This document shows positions 37,513 through 50,724 of a DNA stretch of 64,000 bases, in pieces; the first letter of the stretch is position 1; every line of letters begins with the position of its first letter. Source of the stretch: Fidelibacterota bacterium. Lineage in GTDB: Bacteria > Pseudomonadota > Alphaproteobacteria > Rhodospirillales > Rhodospirillaceae. A program made the translations under genes and the position numbers. The DNA lies in NCBI GenBank assembly GCA_947476895.1, contig CANJRX010000005.1, positions 85,262 through 149,261 of the forward strand. Reading direction: 5' to 3'. The notes below the pieces were generated by a model that was not told the DNA's origin, searched no databases, and saw only the letters and a program-made list of their open reading frames with translations.

Positions 37513-38462
37513 TGGCTGCACGCCACGCCACGCCGGGCCTGATCGATCGTCTGCCGCGCATCCGCGGCCGGTACGACGTGATGGCTGATCTCGGCAAGAT
37601 GACGTGGTTCCGCGTAGGTGGACCGGCGGAGGTTTTGTTCGCCCCCGCCGATGTGGAGGATTTAGCGACCTTCCTCAAAGGCCGCCCCGAAGACGTGCCC
37701 GTGACTGTGGTGGGCCTCGGCTCCAACATGCTGGTGCGCGACGGCGGCGTGCCGGGTGTGGTCATTCACCTCGGCAAGCCTTTCAGCACGATCACCGTTG
37801 ATGACCTGACCGTGCGTTGTGGCGCAGGTGCGGTGGACGCCACTGTGGCCAATAGCGCGCGCGATGCGGCCATCACCGGTATGGAATTCCTCACCGGCAT
37901 TCCTGGCACCATCGGCGGCGCACTGCGCATGAACGCCGGCGCGTATGAACGCGAGATCAAAGATGTGTTCACCTCAGCCACGGCGCTGGACGCCAAAGGC
38001 GAGATTCAAAAACTCGACTTCGCCGAGATGGGCTTTACCTATCGCCACACCAACGTCGCCGAAGAGTGGATTTTTATCGGCGCTGAATTGACTGGCACAA
38101 AAGGCGACCGCCACGAAATCACAGCGCGTATCAAAGCCATTCGCAGCGAGCGTGAGCAAAGCCAACCGACGCAGGCCCGCACGGGCGGTTCAACGTTCTC
38201 CAATCCGCCGGGCGTGAAGGCCTGGGCGCTGATTGATGCCGCCGGTTGCCGTGGCTTCACGGTCGGCGGCGCGCAGATTTCAACCAAGCATGCGAACTTC
38301 CTGATCAACAACGGCACGGCTACTGCAAAAGATATCGAAGCCGTAGGCGAAACCGTGCGCCGTCGTGTGAAAGAAAACACCGGCATCGATCTGCACTGGG
38401 AAATCCGCCGCATCGGTGTTGAAGCCAGCGACCCGGCTGCTTTGACGGGAGCACACGCCTAA
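37509..38462 (+). CDS. murB: UDP-N-acetylenolpyruvoylglucosamine reductase MurB
   Basis: MurB reduces UDP-GlcNAc-enolpyruvate to UDP-MurNAc with NADPH and FAD. The 317-residue protein has the FAD-binding blocks [27 protein letters not shown] and [18 protein letters not shown], then [17 protein letters not shown] containing the catalytic Ser of type II MurB, and [12 protein letters not shown] with the C-terminal [13 protein letters not shown]. Two ATG codons stand in a row at 37509 and 37512. The stop TAA shares its last base with the ddl ATG. Confidence 0.97.
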   Translation: MMAARHATPGLIDRLPRIRGRYDVMADLGKMTWFRVGGPAEVLFAPADVEDLATFLKGRPEDVPVTVVGLGSNMLVRDGGVPGVVIHLGKPFSTITVDDLTVRCGAGAVDATVANSARDAAITGMEFLTGIPGTIGGALRMNAGAYEREIKDVFTSATALDAKGEIQKLDFAEMGFTYRHTNVAEEWIFIGAELTGTKGDRHEITARIKAIRSEREQSQPTQARTGGSTFSNPPGVKAWALIDAAGCRGFTVGGAQISTKHANFLINNGTATAKDIEAVGETVRRRVKENTGIDLHWEIRRIGVEASDPAALTGAHA

Positions 38463-39382
38463 TGCGCCCCACGTCAATTTCACGCGTCGCTGTGCTCGCA
38501 GGCGGTTTCTCGAAGGAACGCGAGATCTCGCTGGTATCGGGCAACGCGGCTGCGCGCGCACTCAAAGCCAAAGGTCTTGATGTGACCTTCATCGATCTCA
38601 AGCGCGACATGGCCGCTCTGGTTTCGACCTTGGGCACCGTGAAGCCCGACGTGGTGTTCAACGCCCTGCACGGCCGCTTCGGTGAAGACGGCTGCATCCA
38701 GGGTCTGCTCGACATGATGCGCATTCCCTATACCAACTCGGGCCGCCTCGCGTCCGCCGTCGCCATGGATAAGCCCATGGCCAAGCGCATGTTCGCCGCA
38801 GCCGGCATCCCGGTCGCGGAAGAATGCATCGTCACGCGCGCCGAAGCCGAAAAGGGCGACGTGATGGAACGCCCCTATGTGTTGAAGCCGGTCAATGAAG
38901 GCTCCAGCGTCGGCGTGAAGATCGTGCGCGCGGGCGACAATCACCCGCCCCTCGACGACCTTGGTCTGGATGCTGACGACCTGATCATGGCTGAGCGTTT
39001 TATTCCGGGCCGTGAAGTGACTGTTGCCGTCATGGGTGATCGTCCGCTGGCCGTCACCGAAATCACGACAGGCCGCGACTTCTACGACTTTGAAGCCAAA
39101 TACGCGACCGGCGGCTCGAAACATATCCTACCCGCGCAGCTTGATAAGCGCCTGTACGACCAAGCCATGGAGCTGTCGCTGGCCGCCCACAACATCCTGG
39201 GCTGCCGCGGCGTATCGCGCGCTGACCTGCGCCTCGACGGCAACGATTTCTTCATGCTCGAAGTCAACACGCAGCCCGGCCTGACACCGACATCCTTGGT
39301 GCCGGAACAGGCGCAACACGTCGGCATGTCTTTTGAAGACCTCATGTACTGGATGGTGGAGCACGCCCAATGCGACGTCTAA
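38462..39382 (+). CDS. ddl: D-alanine--D-alanine ligase
   Basis: Ddl joins two D-alanines for use by MurF. The 306-residue ATP-grasp enzyme shows VAVLAGGFSKEREISLVSG at the N-terminus, FNALHGRFGEDGCIQGLLD, PYVLKPVNEGSSVGVKIV, the RFIPGREVTVAVMG block and the metal-binding DLRLDGNDFFMLEVNTQPGL in two parts. It is of the DdlB type by position within the dcw cluster. It overlaps murB by one base and ftsQ by 13. Confidence 0.97.
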   Translation: MRPTSISRVAVLAGGFSKEREISLVSGNAAARALKAKGLDVTFIDLKRDMAALVSTLGTVKPDVVFNALHGRFGEDGCIQGLLDMMRIPYTNSGRLASAVAMDKPMAKRMFAAAGIPVAEECIVTRAEAEKGDVMERPYVLKPVNEGSSVGVKIVRAGDNHPPLDDLGLDADDLIMAERFIPGREVTVAVMGDRPLAVTEITTGRDFYDFEAKYATGGSKHILPAQLDKRLYDQAMELSLAAHNILGCRGVSRADLRLDGNDFFMLEVNTQPGLTPTSLVPEQAQHVGMSFEDLMYWMVEHAQCDV

Positions 39383-40203
39383 TGACCCACAAAACTCTGG
39401 TCTGCACCGTCGCCGGTATCGCCCTGCTTGGCGCTGTTGGCGCGGCTGTGAAGTTCATGCCCGTTACGCCCAACGTCGCCATGGCGGACTCCGACGGCAC
39501 CATGCTGGATATCAGCGCTGCCCTCGGCATGAAGCTCAAGGCTTTGACGGTTGAAGGCCGCAACATGACGTCGCGCGACGACTTGCTCGCGGCGATCGAT
39601 GTGGAACGCGGCTCGCCCATTATGTCCATCAACGTCGCGCAAGCACGCGCCGCCATTGAAGCGCTGCCCTGGGTGAAGACCGCCAAGGTCGAACGCCGCC
39701 TGCCCGACTCTGTGCACATTATGATTGAAGAGCGCACGCCCTATGCTTTGTGGCAGCGCGACGGCCGCTACACGCTCGTGGACCGCGACGGCAAATCCAT
39801 TGTCGACGTACCCACCGCCGATCAGTCCCTGCCCCTCATTGTCGGACCCGACGCCCCGGCCCATGCCGCCGCTTTGTTTGAAGCCCTCGGCACGCAAACT
39901 GAATTAGCTGCGCGCGTGCGCGCCGCTGTGCGCGTGGGTGAGCGCCGCTGGAACATCTATCTCGACTCCTTTGAAGGCGGCATCGCCATTCGCCTGCCGG
40001 AAGGCGCCGTGGCCGATGCCTGGACGCGCCTTGCTGCCTTGGAGCGCGAACACAAAATTCTCGAGCGCGATCTTGATTTCATCGACATGCGCCTGGAAGA
40101 CCGCCTGGTCGTCCGCATCCACAAGGATCCGGCGGCCGTCGCAACAAAGCCTACCGACAAAAAGAAGCTGCCCGTGATCAACGCGAGCGCAAAGAGCATC
40201 TAA
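39370..40203 (+). CDS. ftsQ: Cell division protein FtsQ
   Basis: FtsQ is the bitopic divisome protein that recruits FtsB and FtsL. The 277-residue product has a short cytosolic tail, a transmembrane helix (residues ~8-28, TLVCTVAGIALLGAVGAAVKF), a POTRA domain (LKALTVEGRNMTSRDDLLAAI through LPWVKTAKVERRLPDSVHIMI, residues ~57-120) and the FtsQ beta domain (ERTPYALWQRDGRYTLVDRDG). The cytosolic tail is much shorter than in many Alphaproteobacteria. It starts 13 bases inside ddl; ftsA follows after 54 bp. Confidence 0.93.
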   Translation: MRRLMTHKTLVCTVAGIALLGAVGAAVKFMPVTPNVAMADSDGTMLDISAALGMKLKALTVEGRNMTSRDDLLAAIDVERGSPIMSINVAQARAAIEALPWVKTAKVERRLPDSVHIMIEERTPYALWQRDGRYTLVDRDGKSIVDVPTADQSLPLIVGPDAPAHAAALFEALGTQTELAARVRAAVRVGERRWNIYLDSFEGGIAIRLPEGAVADAWTRLAALEREHKILERDLDFIDMRLEDRLVVRIHKDPAAVATKPTDKKKLPVINASAKSI

Positions 40204-40257
40204 GGACTCGACTGATGAACGTTAGAAAAAGTTTTCGTCAAAGGAGTATCGGCCGCG

Positions 40258-41508
40258 ATGCCTAAACCAATTCAGCGCAACAGCAACATTGCCGCTCTTG
40301 ATGTGGGCACGACGAAGGTCGCCTGCTTCATTGCGCAGATGGGCGAAGGTGACGAGTTTCACCTGACCGGCGTCGGCCATCACCGTTCACGCGGACTTCG
40401 CAACGGCCAAGTCACGAACCTGGACGAAGCGGAAGCCTCCGTGCGGGCCGCCCTCGATGCCGCCGAGCAGATGAGCAACAGCCGCATCGACAAGGTATTC
40501 TTGAACATGTCCTGCGGTACGCCGCAGTCGACCCGTGTCGATGTCGAACTCGCCGTTTCCGGACATCAGATCCGCGACACCGACGTGCGCCGCGTGCTCG
40601 ATCACGGCAGCGCCCAGTACGACGTCAACGACCGCGAACTGATCCATTGCATCCCGACGGGGTATTCCATCGACGGCGGCAACGGCATTCTCGATCCGCG
40701 CGGCATGTACGGCGACAAGCTGGGTGTGAACATCCACCTGGTCACCGCCGCCGTCGGCCCTGCCCGCAACCTCGCCACGGTCATCGACCGCTGCGATCTC
40801 GATATTGAAGACCGCGTGGTCACGCCCTACGCCTCCGGTCTTGCCTGCCTGGTAGACGACGAGAAGGAATTGGGCGTCACCGTCATCGATATGGGCGGCG
40901 GCACAACTTCCATCGCCGTGTTCCAGGAAAGCCAGGTGGTCTACGTGGACACGCTGCCGATCGGCGGCAGCCACGTCACCGGCGACATCGCCAAAGGCCT
41001 TTCCACGCCGGTCGCGAAAGCCGAGCGCCTGAAGACGGTCTACGGCAGCGTCATGCAATCGCCGGGCGATGCCCGCGAACTTTTGAAGGTGCCGCTCGTC
41101 GGTGAAGAAGACGAAGAAAGCGCCAACGAAGTCCCGAAGTCGATGTTGGTGCAGATCATCCAGGCGCGCGTAGAAGAAACGCTTGAGCTGGTCCGCAGCC
41201 ACCTCGATGCCTCGGGCTTCGGCAAGAGCGTCGGCCGCCGCGTGGTGCTGACCGGCGGCGCAAGCCAGCTGGAAGGCGTGCGCGATCTGGCTGAGCTCGT
41301 GCTCGACAAACAAGTGCGCCTCGGCCGCCCGAAGTTGATCCGCGGCCTGCCGGAATCGCTGTCCGGTCCCGCTTTCGCCACCGCTGTCGGCCTGCTCCGC
41401 TACGGCCTGCGCGAACACGTCGCGAAGCCCGATCACGCTGCCATGGCAGCGTCCAAGAACAAGCGCAGCTTCGGCCGTGTCGGCGCCTGGCTGCGGGAGA
41501 ATTTCTGA
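40258..41508 (+). CDS. ftsA: Cell division protein FtsA
   Basis: FtsA is the actin-like protein that anchors FtsZ to the membrane and recruits later division proteins. The 416-residue product shows the actin-fold motifs AALDVGTTKVACFIAQM (phosphate 1), VIDMGGGTTSIAVFQ (phosphate 2), and VVLTGGASQLEGVRDLAE (adenosine). The 1C domain covers residues ~85-165. The C-terminal amphipathic helix GRVGAWLRENF is the membrane-targeting sequence. A 54-bp gap from ftsQ breaks the run of overlapping genes, so it has its own ribosome-binding site (AAAGGAG about 16 bases upstream). Confidence 0.97.
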   Translation: MPKPIQRNSNIAALDVGTTKVACFIAQMGEGDEFHLTGVGHHRSRGLRNGQVTNLDEAEASVRAALDAAEQMSNSRIDKVFLNMSCGTPQSTRVDVELAVSGHQIRDTDVRRVLDHGSAQYDVNDRELIHCIPTGYSIDGGNGILDPRGMYGDKLGVNIHLVTAAVGPARNLATVIDRCDLDIEDRVVTPYASGLACLVDDEKELGVTVIDMGGGTTSIAVFQESQVVYVDTLPIGGSHVTGDIAKGLSTPVAKAERLKTVYGSVMQSPGDARELLKVPLVGEEDEESANEVPKSMLVQIIQARVEETLELVRSHLDASGFGKSVGRRVVLTGGASQLEGVRDLAELVLDKQVRLGRPKLIRGLPESLSGPAFATAVGLLRYGLREHVAKPDHAAMAASKNKRSFGRVGAWLRENF

Positions 41509-41666
41509 GATGAGGACATCACAAAACATAAGGGTCGAGGGACAACCAACGGGTCGACCCGCCCAAAGACGAAAAACAAGAATTCGACACCGAAGACGAA
41601 CCTAAAGATCAAAAACAAAAACAAACAAAACAGTTCAACGAGCCAAGTAAAAAATCGGAGATTAAA
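41509..41666 (+). promoter_or_regulatory. ftsA-ftsZ intergenic leader with hairpin and long A-rich, T-poor stretch
   Basis: A 7-bp hairpin (GGGTCGA 41532-41538 / TCGACCC 41554-41560) is followed by about 70 bases (41571-41640) rich in A and C with very few T. A GGAG ribosome-binding site lies at 41656-41659, 7 bases before the ftsZ ATG. Such sequence should be unstructured in RNA. A 31-codon frame from 41510 exists but has no clear ribosome-binding site. Confidence 0.5.
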
Positions 41667-43460
41667 ATGACGATCAACATCAGTGTTCCCAAGACGACTA
41701 TCGATGCGCAGCTGAAGCCCCGCATCACCGTGATTGGCGTCGGCGGCGCCGGCGGCAACGCCGTCAACAACATGATCCAGAGCGCCATGGAAGGCGTCGA
41801 CTTCGTCGTCGCCAACACCGACGCTCAAGCGCTCTCGTCCTCCCGCACCGACCGCCGCATTCAGCTGGGCCGTGACACGACCCAAGGCCTCGGCGCTGGC
41901 GCACGTCCCGACATCGGCCGCCACGCTGCTGAAGAAGCGATTGAGATCATCAGCCGCGAACTCGAAGGCGCGCACATGGCCTTCATCACCGCCGGCATGG
42001 GCGGCGGCACCGGCACCGGTGCTGCTCCCGTCATCGCCCGCATCGCCCGCGAAATGGGCGTGCTGACGGTTGGCGTCGTAACAAAGCCGTTCCACTTCGA
42101 AGGCGTACACCGCATGCGTATGGCGGAAGCCGGCATTGAAGAATTGTCGGCTTACGTCGATACCCTCATCGTCATCCCGAACCAGAACCTGTTCCGGGTT
42201 GCCAATGAAAAGACCACCTTCGCCGACGCCTTTAAGATGGCCGATGATGTGCTTCATGGAGGTGTCCGTAGCGTCACCGACCTGATGACCATGCCCGGCA
42301 TGATCAACTTGGACTTTGCTGACGTGCGTACCGTGATGAAGGAAATGGGCCGCGCCATGATGGGCACGGGCGAAGCTTCCGGCGACCGTCGCGCGCTCGA
42401 CGCTGCCGAAGCTGCTATCGCCAATCCGCTGCTCGAAGAAACCTGCATGCGCGGCGCGAAAGGTGTTCTCATCAACATCACCGGCGGCAACGACATCACG
42501 CTGTTCGAAGTTGACGAAGCTGCCAACCGCATCCGTGATGAAGTCGAAAGCGACGCCCACATCATCTTCGGCTCGTGCTTCGACGAAAGCTTGGAAGGCA
42601 AGATCCGCGTGTCGGTCGTAGCAACCGGCATCGAATCCGAAGCCGGCGCTCAGCCGCGTCCGGCGCAGAACCGCGCAGAAGTTCGTCCGGCCGTCGGCCG
42701 TCGTCTGCCGGAAGTCCGCTCTGCTGCTCCGACCACCCGCTCACCGGTCATGGCGACTGCTCCGGCTGCGCAAGCAGCTCCGGTGCAGCCAAGCTTCGGC
42801 GGTTTTGGTTTCGGCGGCCCGACCTTGGCTCCGGCCACCGGCACCATGGATCTTGAAGCCGAAGAAAAGGCGCTCATGGAAATGGCTGCTGCCGTGAAGG
42901 CGGAAATCGCAGAAATCGAACAAGCTCCGGCTCCGGCCCCCGCGCCGATGGTTGAAGCGGTTCAACCTGCTCCGGCGCCGATGCCGGCGCCCGTGCACAT
43001 GCCCGCCCCCTTAGCGGCGCAAGCTGCGGCGCTCGGCGAAGCTCTGGCCCGCGCACCGATGGCAGCTCCGCCACGGGTCGCGGCTTCGATTTCGCCCTTC
43101 GGCACCCGGGATACCTTCATTCCCCGTGCGCCGGTGGAACCGCGTATCGAAGCCCGTCCTGATCCGCGCTTCGATATGACGTACGAAACGAAAGCCCCGA
43201 TCGCGGAAATGCCGATTGTGGCCCGGCCGGCTGCGGTTGCTCCTGCTCCGAAAGTCGATCCGGGCCGCATCCGTCTGTTCGACCGCTATCGCAGCCTGAC
43301 CGCCCGTCCGAAGGTCGAGGAAGCTCCTATCGCTCCTCAGCCCCAGGCTCGTCCGACAAGCGGCATGAGCACCTTTGTGAATCCGCAAGATCGTCCCGTG
43401 ACCTCGCACAGCGAGGACGAGCTGGAAATCCCGGCTTTCCTCCGCCGCCAGGCTAACTAG
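41667..43460 (+). CDS. ftsZ: Cell division protein FtsZ
   Basis: FtsZ is the tubulin-like GTPase that builds the division ring. The 597-residue product has [13 protein letters not shown] (residues ~27-39), the tubulin signature [16 protein letters not shown] (~112-127) and the T7 loop [10 protein letters not shown]. The GTPase core ends near residue 335. A long Pro/Ala/Val-rich linker (~335-580) follows, much longer than in E. coli, then the conserved C-terminal peptide [15 protein letters not shown] that binds FtsA and others. It has its own leader (41509-41666) and a strong terminator after it. Confidence 0.98.
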   Translation: MTINISVPKTTIDAQLKPRITVIGVGGAGGNAVNNMIQSAMEGVDFVVANTDAQALSSSRTDRRIQLGRDTTQGLGAGARPDIGRHAAEEAIEIISRELEGAHMAFITAGMGGGTGTGAAPVIARIAREMGVLTVGVVTKPFHFEGVHRMRMAEAGIEELSAYVDTLIVIPNQNLFRVANEKTTFADAFKMADDVLHGGVRSVTDLMTMPGMINLDFADVRTVMKEMGRAMMGTGEASGDRRALDAAEAAIANPLLEETCMRGAKGVLINITGGNDITLFEVDEAANRIRDEVESDAHIIFGSCFDESLEGKIRVSVVATGIESEAGAQPRPAQNRAEVRPAVGRRLPEVRSAAPTTRSPVMATAPAAQAAPVQPSFGGFGFGGPTLAPATGTMDLEAEEKALMEMAAAVKAEIAEIEQAPAPAPAPMVEAVQPAPAPMPAPVHMPAPLAAQAAALGEALARAPMAAPPRVAASISPFGTRDTFIPRAPVEPRIEARPDPRFDMTYETKAPIAEMPIVARPAAVAPAPKVDPGRIRLFDRYRSLTARPKVEEAPIAPQPQARPTSGMSTFVNPQDRPVTSHSEDELEIPAFLRRQAN

Positions 43461-43482
43461 GCTTCACTAAAGTCTAAAGTCG

Positions 43483-43518
43483 AAGGCCCGCATCGCAAGA
43501 TGCGGGCCTTCTGCTTTT
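43483..43518 (+). terminator. Rho-independent terminator after ftsZ
   Basis: A 12-bp stem (AAGGCCCGCATC-type arms) closed by a GCAA loop (43495-43498) is followed by CTGCTTTT. It marks the 3' end of the dcw operon. Confidence 0.9.
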
Positions 43519-43559
43519 AGGGTAAACACTTTCAGCACAGCAGCTTTAGGAAGCACCCC

Positions 43560-44336
43560 ATGACTTATGAAAACATCCTGGTCGAGACGCGCGGCAACGT
43601 CGGTCTCATCACCCTCAATCGCCCGAAAGCTTTGAATGCCCTGTCCGCTGCCCTGGTGCGCGAAATGGGCACGGCGCTGGATGGCTTTGAAGCCGACTCC
43701 AACGTCCGCTGCATCGTGATTACCGGCAGCGAGAAGGCTTTCGCCGCCGGCGCCGACATTAAAGAGATGGTGGACTTCGATTATATGGAAGCCTACCTGC
43801 GCGACTTCATCACCGTGGGCTGGGAGCGGGTCACGACCTGCCGGAAGCCGGTAATCGCGGCGGTGGCGGGCTATGCGCTGGGCGGTGGTTGCGAGCTGGC
43901 GATGATGTGCGACTTTATTATAGCTGCCGACACCGCCAAGTTCGGCCAGCCCGAGATCACGCTGGGCACAATTCCAGGCGCGGGCGGCACCCAGCGCCTG
44001 ACGCGCTTTGTCGGGAAGTCCAAGGCCATGGATATGGTGCTGACCGCCCGCAATATGGATGCCGCTGAAGCCGAGCGTGCGGGGCTTGTGAGCCGCGTGG
44101 TGCCCGCGGCGGAGCTGATCGACGAGGCTTTAAAGGCTGCGCAGAAGATCGCCGACCTGTCCCTGCCGATGGTCATGCTCGCCAAGGAAACCGTGAACCG
44201 AGCATATGAGACCACCCTGGCCGAAGGCATCCGTTATGAACGCCGGGTGTTCCATTCCACCTTTGCCGTGGAAGACCGGAAGGAAGGCATGACAGCGTTC
44301 ATCGAAAAGCGGAAACCTGTTTTCAAACATAAGTAG
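43560..44336 (+). CDS. Enoyl-CoA hydratase (crotonase family)
   Basis: It hydrates 2-enoyl-CoA to 3-hydroxyacyl-CoA, the second step of beta-oxidation. The 258-residue length is that of short-chain crotonases. [10 protein letters not shown] and [18 protein letters not shown] form the oxyanion hole, with one catalytic Glu in GGGCELA and the second in [18 protein letters not shown], so both are present. It stands alone, after the ftsZ terminator and before lpxC, and has no functional tie to cell division. The precise chain length preference cannot be read. Confidence 0.93.
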   Translation: MTYENILVETRGNVGLITLNRPKALNALSAALVREMGTALDGFEADSNVRCIVITGSEKAFAAGADIKEMVDFDYMEAYLRDFITVGWERVTTCRKPVIAAVAGYALGGGCELAMMCDFIIAADTAKFGQPEITLGTIPGAGGTQRLTRFVGKSKAMDMVLTARNMDAAEAERAGLVSRVVPAAELIDEALKAAQKIADLSLPMVMLAKETVNRAYETTLAEGIRYERRVFHSTFAVEDRKEGMTAFIEKRKPVFKHK

Positions 44337-44768
44337 CGTCGGACGGTCCAACGCAACATGAGAGGGCGCACCACACCCTAAATATGGACTTTCTACCGCT
44401 GGGTGGGTTTCGGCCCAACTCTTGCCATAGTGTCAGGGCAAATTCTCCGGTAAGGGTGTGCACCTACTTAGCTGCAAAGCAGCAAAAAGGGCTGTAAACC
44501 TGACTTATTACCCTCTGCCCTCACTTAATGGCCTTTTTTGATCAGGGTTGAATGCTTCTTGCAGTAGTAGAGACGGTTTATTGGCGGCACAGCTAAAGCC
44601 TTCAAAGACCGCCAAAATGTTGTGTTTGAAACATTTTTTCCTTGTCAAAGGAGAACAATTTGCAAAAATGGGCATTGGATACGGTGATCGGGGGATTGCT
44701 ACCGAACCATGGCCTTGAGTCAGGCATTGGGTAATGCCTGATTTGGGACCAGTAGAAAGCGGTGATGA
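44337..44768 (+). other. 432-bp intergenic region upstream of lpxC
   Basis: I see no long gene here. It is less GC-rich than its surroundings. It contains a short frame with a strong ribosome-binding site (44660-44734) and a perfect 9-bp hairpin (44720-44741) just before lpxC, described separately. The rest (44337-44640) shows no feature I can name. Confidence 0.6.
44660..44734 (+). CDS. Possible 24-codon leader peptide before lpxC
   Basis: AAAGGAG (44647-44653) stands 6 bases before a TTG at 44660 that opens a 24-codon frame beginning MQKWALDTVIGG. Its TAA falls in the loop of a perfect hairpin (TCAGGCATT 44720-44728 / AATGCCTGA 44733-44741). lpxC starts 34 bases after the stop. Position and the strong ribosome-binding site suggest a translated leader; the TTG start and short length keep confidence low. 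Confidence 0.35.
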   Translation: MQKWALDTVIGGLLPNHGLESGIG

Positions 44769-45770
44769 ATGACTTTTGACGCGAGCCCCCCCCCAGGCGC
44801 GTATAACGCACCTCTTGGTAATTCCACGCCTGTAGAATCCCGCAGACCGGTATTTCAAAAAACACTGAAGACATCCATAGGATGTACCGGCGTTGGTTTG
44901 CATAGCGGCGTGCGCGTTGCGATGAAGTTACATCCCGCAGCGCCGAACACAGGTGTGGTTTTCAAGCGCATCGATCTGATTGGTGGCGGTGCAACAATTC
45001 GCGCGAGCTGGGACCGCGTTGCGGACTCTCGCATGTGCACAGTGCTTGCGGACGGCAACGGCATCAGCGTCGCCACGGTCGAGCATTTGATGTCAGCGTT
45101 CTACGGCATGGAAATCGACAACGTGATTGTCGAGCTGAATGGCCCGGAAGTTCCGGCCATGGACGGCAGTGCCGAGCCTTTCATTTTCCTGATCGAATGC
45201 GCTGGTGTGATGGAGCAGGACGTTCCGCGCCGCGCCTTGCGCATCTTGAAGCAGCATTCCATTAGCAACGGCAACCGCATGGTTGCCCTGGCGCCTTGGC
45301 ATGAAAGCCTGAAGGTCGATTTCCATATCGACTTCCACGCGTCCGCCATCGGCCGTCAAACCTGCTCGTTCACCGTTGATCCCGATACCTTCCGCGACCA
45401 GCTCAGCCGTGCGCGCACCTTTGGCCTGCTTTCCGAAGTGACGGCCCTGCGCGAAGCCGGTTTGGCACGCGGCGGCAGCCTGACCAATGCCATTGTTGTT
45501 GACGGCGACCGCGTGCTGAACAACGAAGGCCTGCGTCACGACAACGAATTCGTGCGCCACAAGGCCTTGGACGCCATCGGCGACCTTTACCTGGCCGGGC
45601 ACCCGATCTTTGCCCATTTCACCGGCCGTTGCTCCAGCCATGCCGATACCGCGCGCCTGATGAAACAGGTTTACGCTGATCGTTCGGCCTGGGAGATGGT
45701 GGATGTCTGGCAGGACATCGAAGTCGTCCCGAGCTGGAGTGAAGCCCCCAGCCGCCGCGCCTTCGCTTAA
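44769..45770 (+). CDS. lpxC: UDP-3-O-acyl-N-acetylglucosamine deacetylase LpxC
   Basis: LpxC is the zinc enzyme of the committed step of lipid A synthesis. The 333-residue product has a ~30-residue N-terminal extension before TLKTSIGCTGVGLHSG. Zinc ligands are the His in ATVEHLMSAFYG and the His and Asp in HKALDAIGDLYLAGHP; the general-base His region is GRCSSHADTARL. The catalytic Glu region MDGSAEPFIFLIE is intact. ATG codons at 44765 and 44769 lie close together; only 44769 is in frame. The neighbours bamD and the dcw genes make an envelope-biogenesis block. Confidence 0.96.
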   Translation: MTFDASPPPGAYNAPLGNSTPVESRRPVFQKTLKTSIGCTGVGLHSGVRVAMKLHPAAPNTGVVFKRIDLIGGGATIRASWDRVADSRMCTVLADGNGISVATVEHLMSAFYGMEIDNVIVELNGPEVPAMDGSAEPFIFLIECAGVMEQDVPRRALRILKQHSISNGNRMVALAPWHESLKVDFHIDFHASAIGRQTCSFTVDPDTFRDQLSRARTFGLLSEVTALREAGLARGGSLTNAIVVDGDRVLNNEGLRHDNEFVRHKALDAIGDLYLAGHPIFAHFTGRCSSHADTARLMKQVYADRSAWEMVDVWQDIEVVPSWSEAPSRRAFA

Positions 45771-45943
45771 GGCGCTTTTCCTTCAGGCGGGCATAAGCCT
45801 AACGGCTTGAAATACTCATATTTTTCGCCCTTCGCAGCGGCGTGACATAGCGCGCGCCGATGGTATACTGCGCGCCCATTGGCCGGCCCTGCCCCCGCGG
45901 CGAGGCTGTCTTCACCCCTTCGTGCGAACGTAAAAAGTACATC

Positions 45944-46909
45944 ATGGGCCTGATCTCGACCCTTCCGAAATTGCGCCGCGGTATTGCGGCCTCTTTGTTC
46001 ACTGCCGCCGCGCTCATCGCGCTGGCCGGATGCAATAAAGATAAAGAGTTGGCCTACAAAGAGCAGTCGATCTACGAGATCTACAGCCAGGCTGTTCTGT
46101 ATTTGGATCAAGGTCGCGACGAAGACGCTGCCAAATATTTCGACGAAGTCGAACGCCAGCATCCTTATTCAGTGTGGGCCACGACGGCCAAACTGATGTC
46201 GGCTTACGCGCACTATCACATCAATCAATATGAGGAAGCGGTTACGCGCCTCGATCGCTTCATCGCCGTGCACCCCGGCAACCGTGACATCGCTTACGCC
46301 TATTATCTGAAGGCGCTGAGCTACTACGAACAGATCGCCGACGTCCGCCGCGATCAGGAACAGACTCGCAAAGCCCTGGACTCGCTGCAGGACGTGATCA
46401 CGCGCTTTCCCAATACGCCCTATGGCCGCGACGCGCGCCTGAAAATCGACCTCACGCGCGATCACTTGGCTGCCAAGGAAATGGATATCGGGCGTTATTA
46501 CCTGAACACGCGCCATTACCTGTCGGCTGTGAACCGTTTCAAAGTCGTGGTCGAGACTTACAGCAGCACCAGCCACGTGCCGGAAGCCCTGCACCGCCTG
46601 ACGGAAGCCTATACGGCGCTGGGCCTTTACGAAGAAGCCAACAAAGCCGCCGCCGTGCTGGGTTATAACTTCCCGGCCAGTGACTGGTACAAGAACTCCT
46701 ATTCGCTGACCCAAGTTGCCGGCAGGCGTTTAGCTTCGGCCAAGCCCGAAAGCACACTGACGCCGATCCCGCCCAACGCGAGCCCGAAGTCCGCAACACC
46801 GGGGACCAACCCGGCCGAAGAAACCGAACGCCTCTCACGGCCGCCCGCGGACGGACCGATTCCGTCGAACACCGCGCCGCTGCCGCCAGCGGTCGGCGCA
46901 AAACCCTGA
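45944..46909 (+). CDS. bamD: Outer-membrane assembly lipoprotein BamD
   Basis: BamD is the essential lipoprotein of the BAM complex that inserts beta-barrel proteins. From the ATG at 45944 it has 321 residues. A longer frame from 45860 adds a Cys/Pro-rich stretch before the signal, so I reject it. The signal peptide ends in a lipobox LAGC (Cys at residue ~28). Five TPR-like repeats follow (YLDQGRDEDAAKYFDEVERQHP, YEEAVTRLDRFIAVHPGN, LQDVITRFPNTPYGRDARLK). A proline-rich tail (residues ~270-321) goes beyond the usual end. recN follows after 38 bp. Confidence 0.93.
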   Translation: MGLISTLPKLRRGIAASLFTAAALIALAGCNKDKELAYKEQSIYEIYSQAVLYLDQGRDEDAAKYFDEVERQHPYSVWATTAKLMSAYAHYHINQYEEAVTRLDRFIAVHPGNRDIAYAYYLKALSYYEQIADVRRDQEQTRKALDSLQDVITRFPNTPYGRDARLKIDLTRDHLAAKEMDIGRYYLNTRHYLSAVNRFKVVVETYSSTSHVPEALHRLTEAYTALGLYEEANKAAAVLGYNFPASDWYKNSYSLTQVAGRRLASAKPESTLTPIPPNASPKSATPGTNPAEETERLSRPPADGPIPSNTAPLPPAVGAKP

Positions 46910-46947
46910 TATACTTTCGGTAAGTCAACCGATTCACCGGAGCCGCA

Positions 46948-50708
<3,761 letters not shown>

Positions 50709-50724
50709 TTCTTAGGAGGACGAC

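Noticed and set aside
41433..42560. 375-codon frame antisense to ftsZ
   Set aside because: Overlaps ftsZ and the ftsA end entirely and has no recognisable domain.
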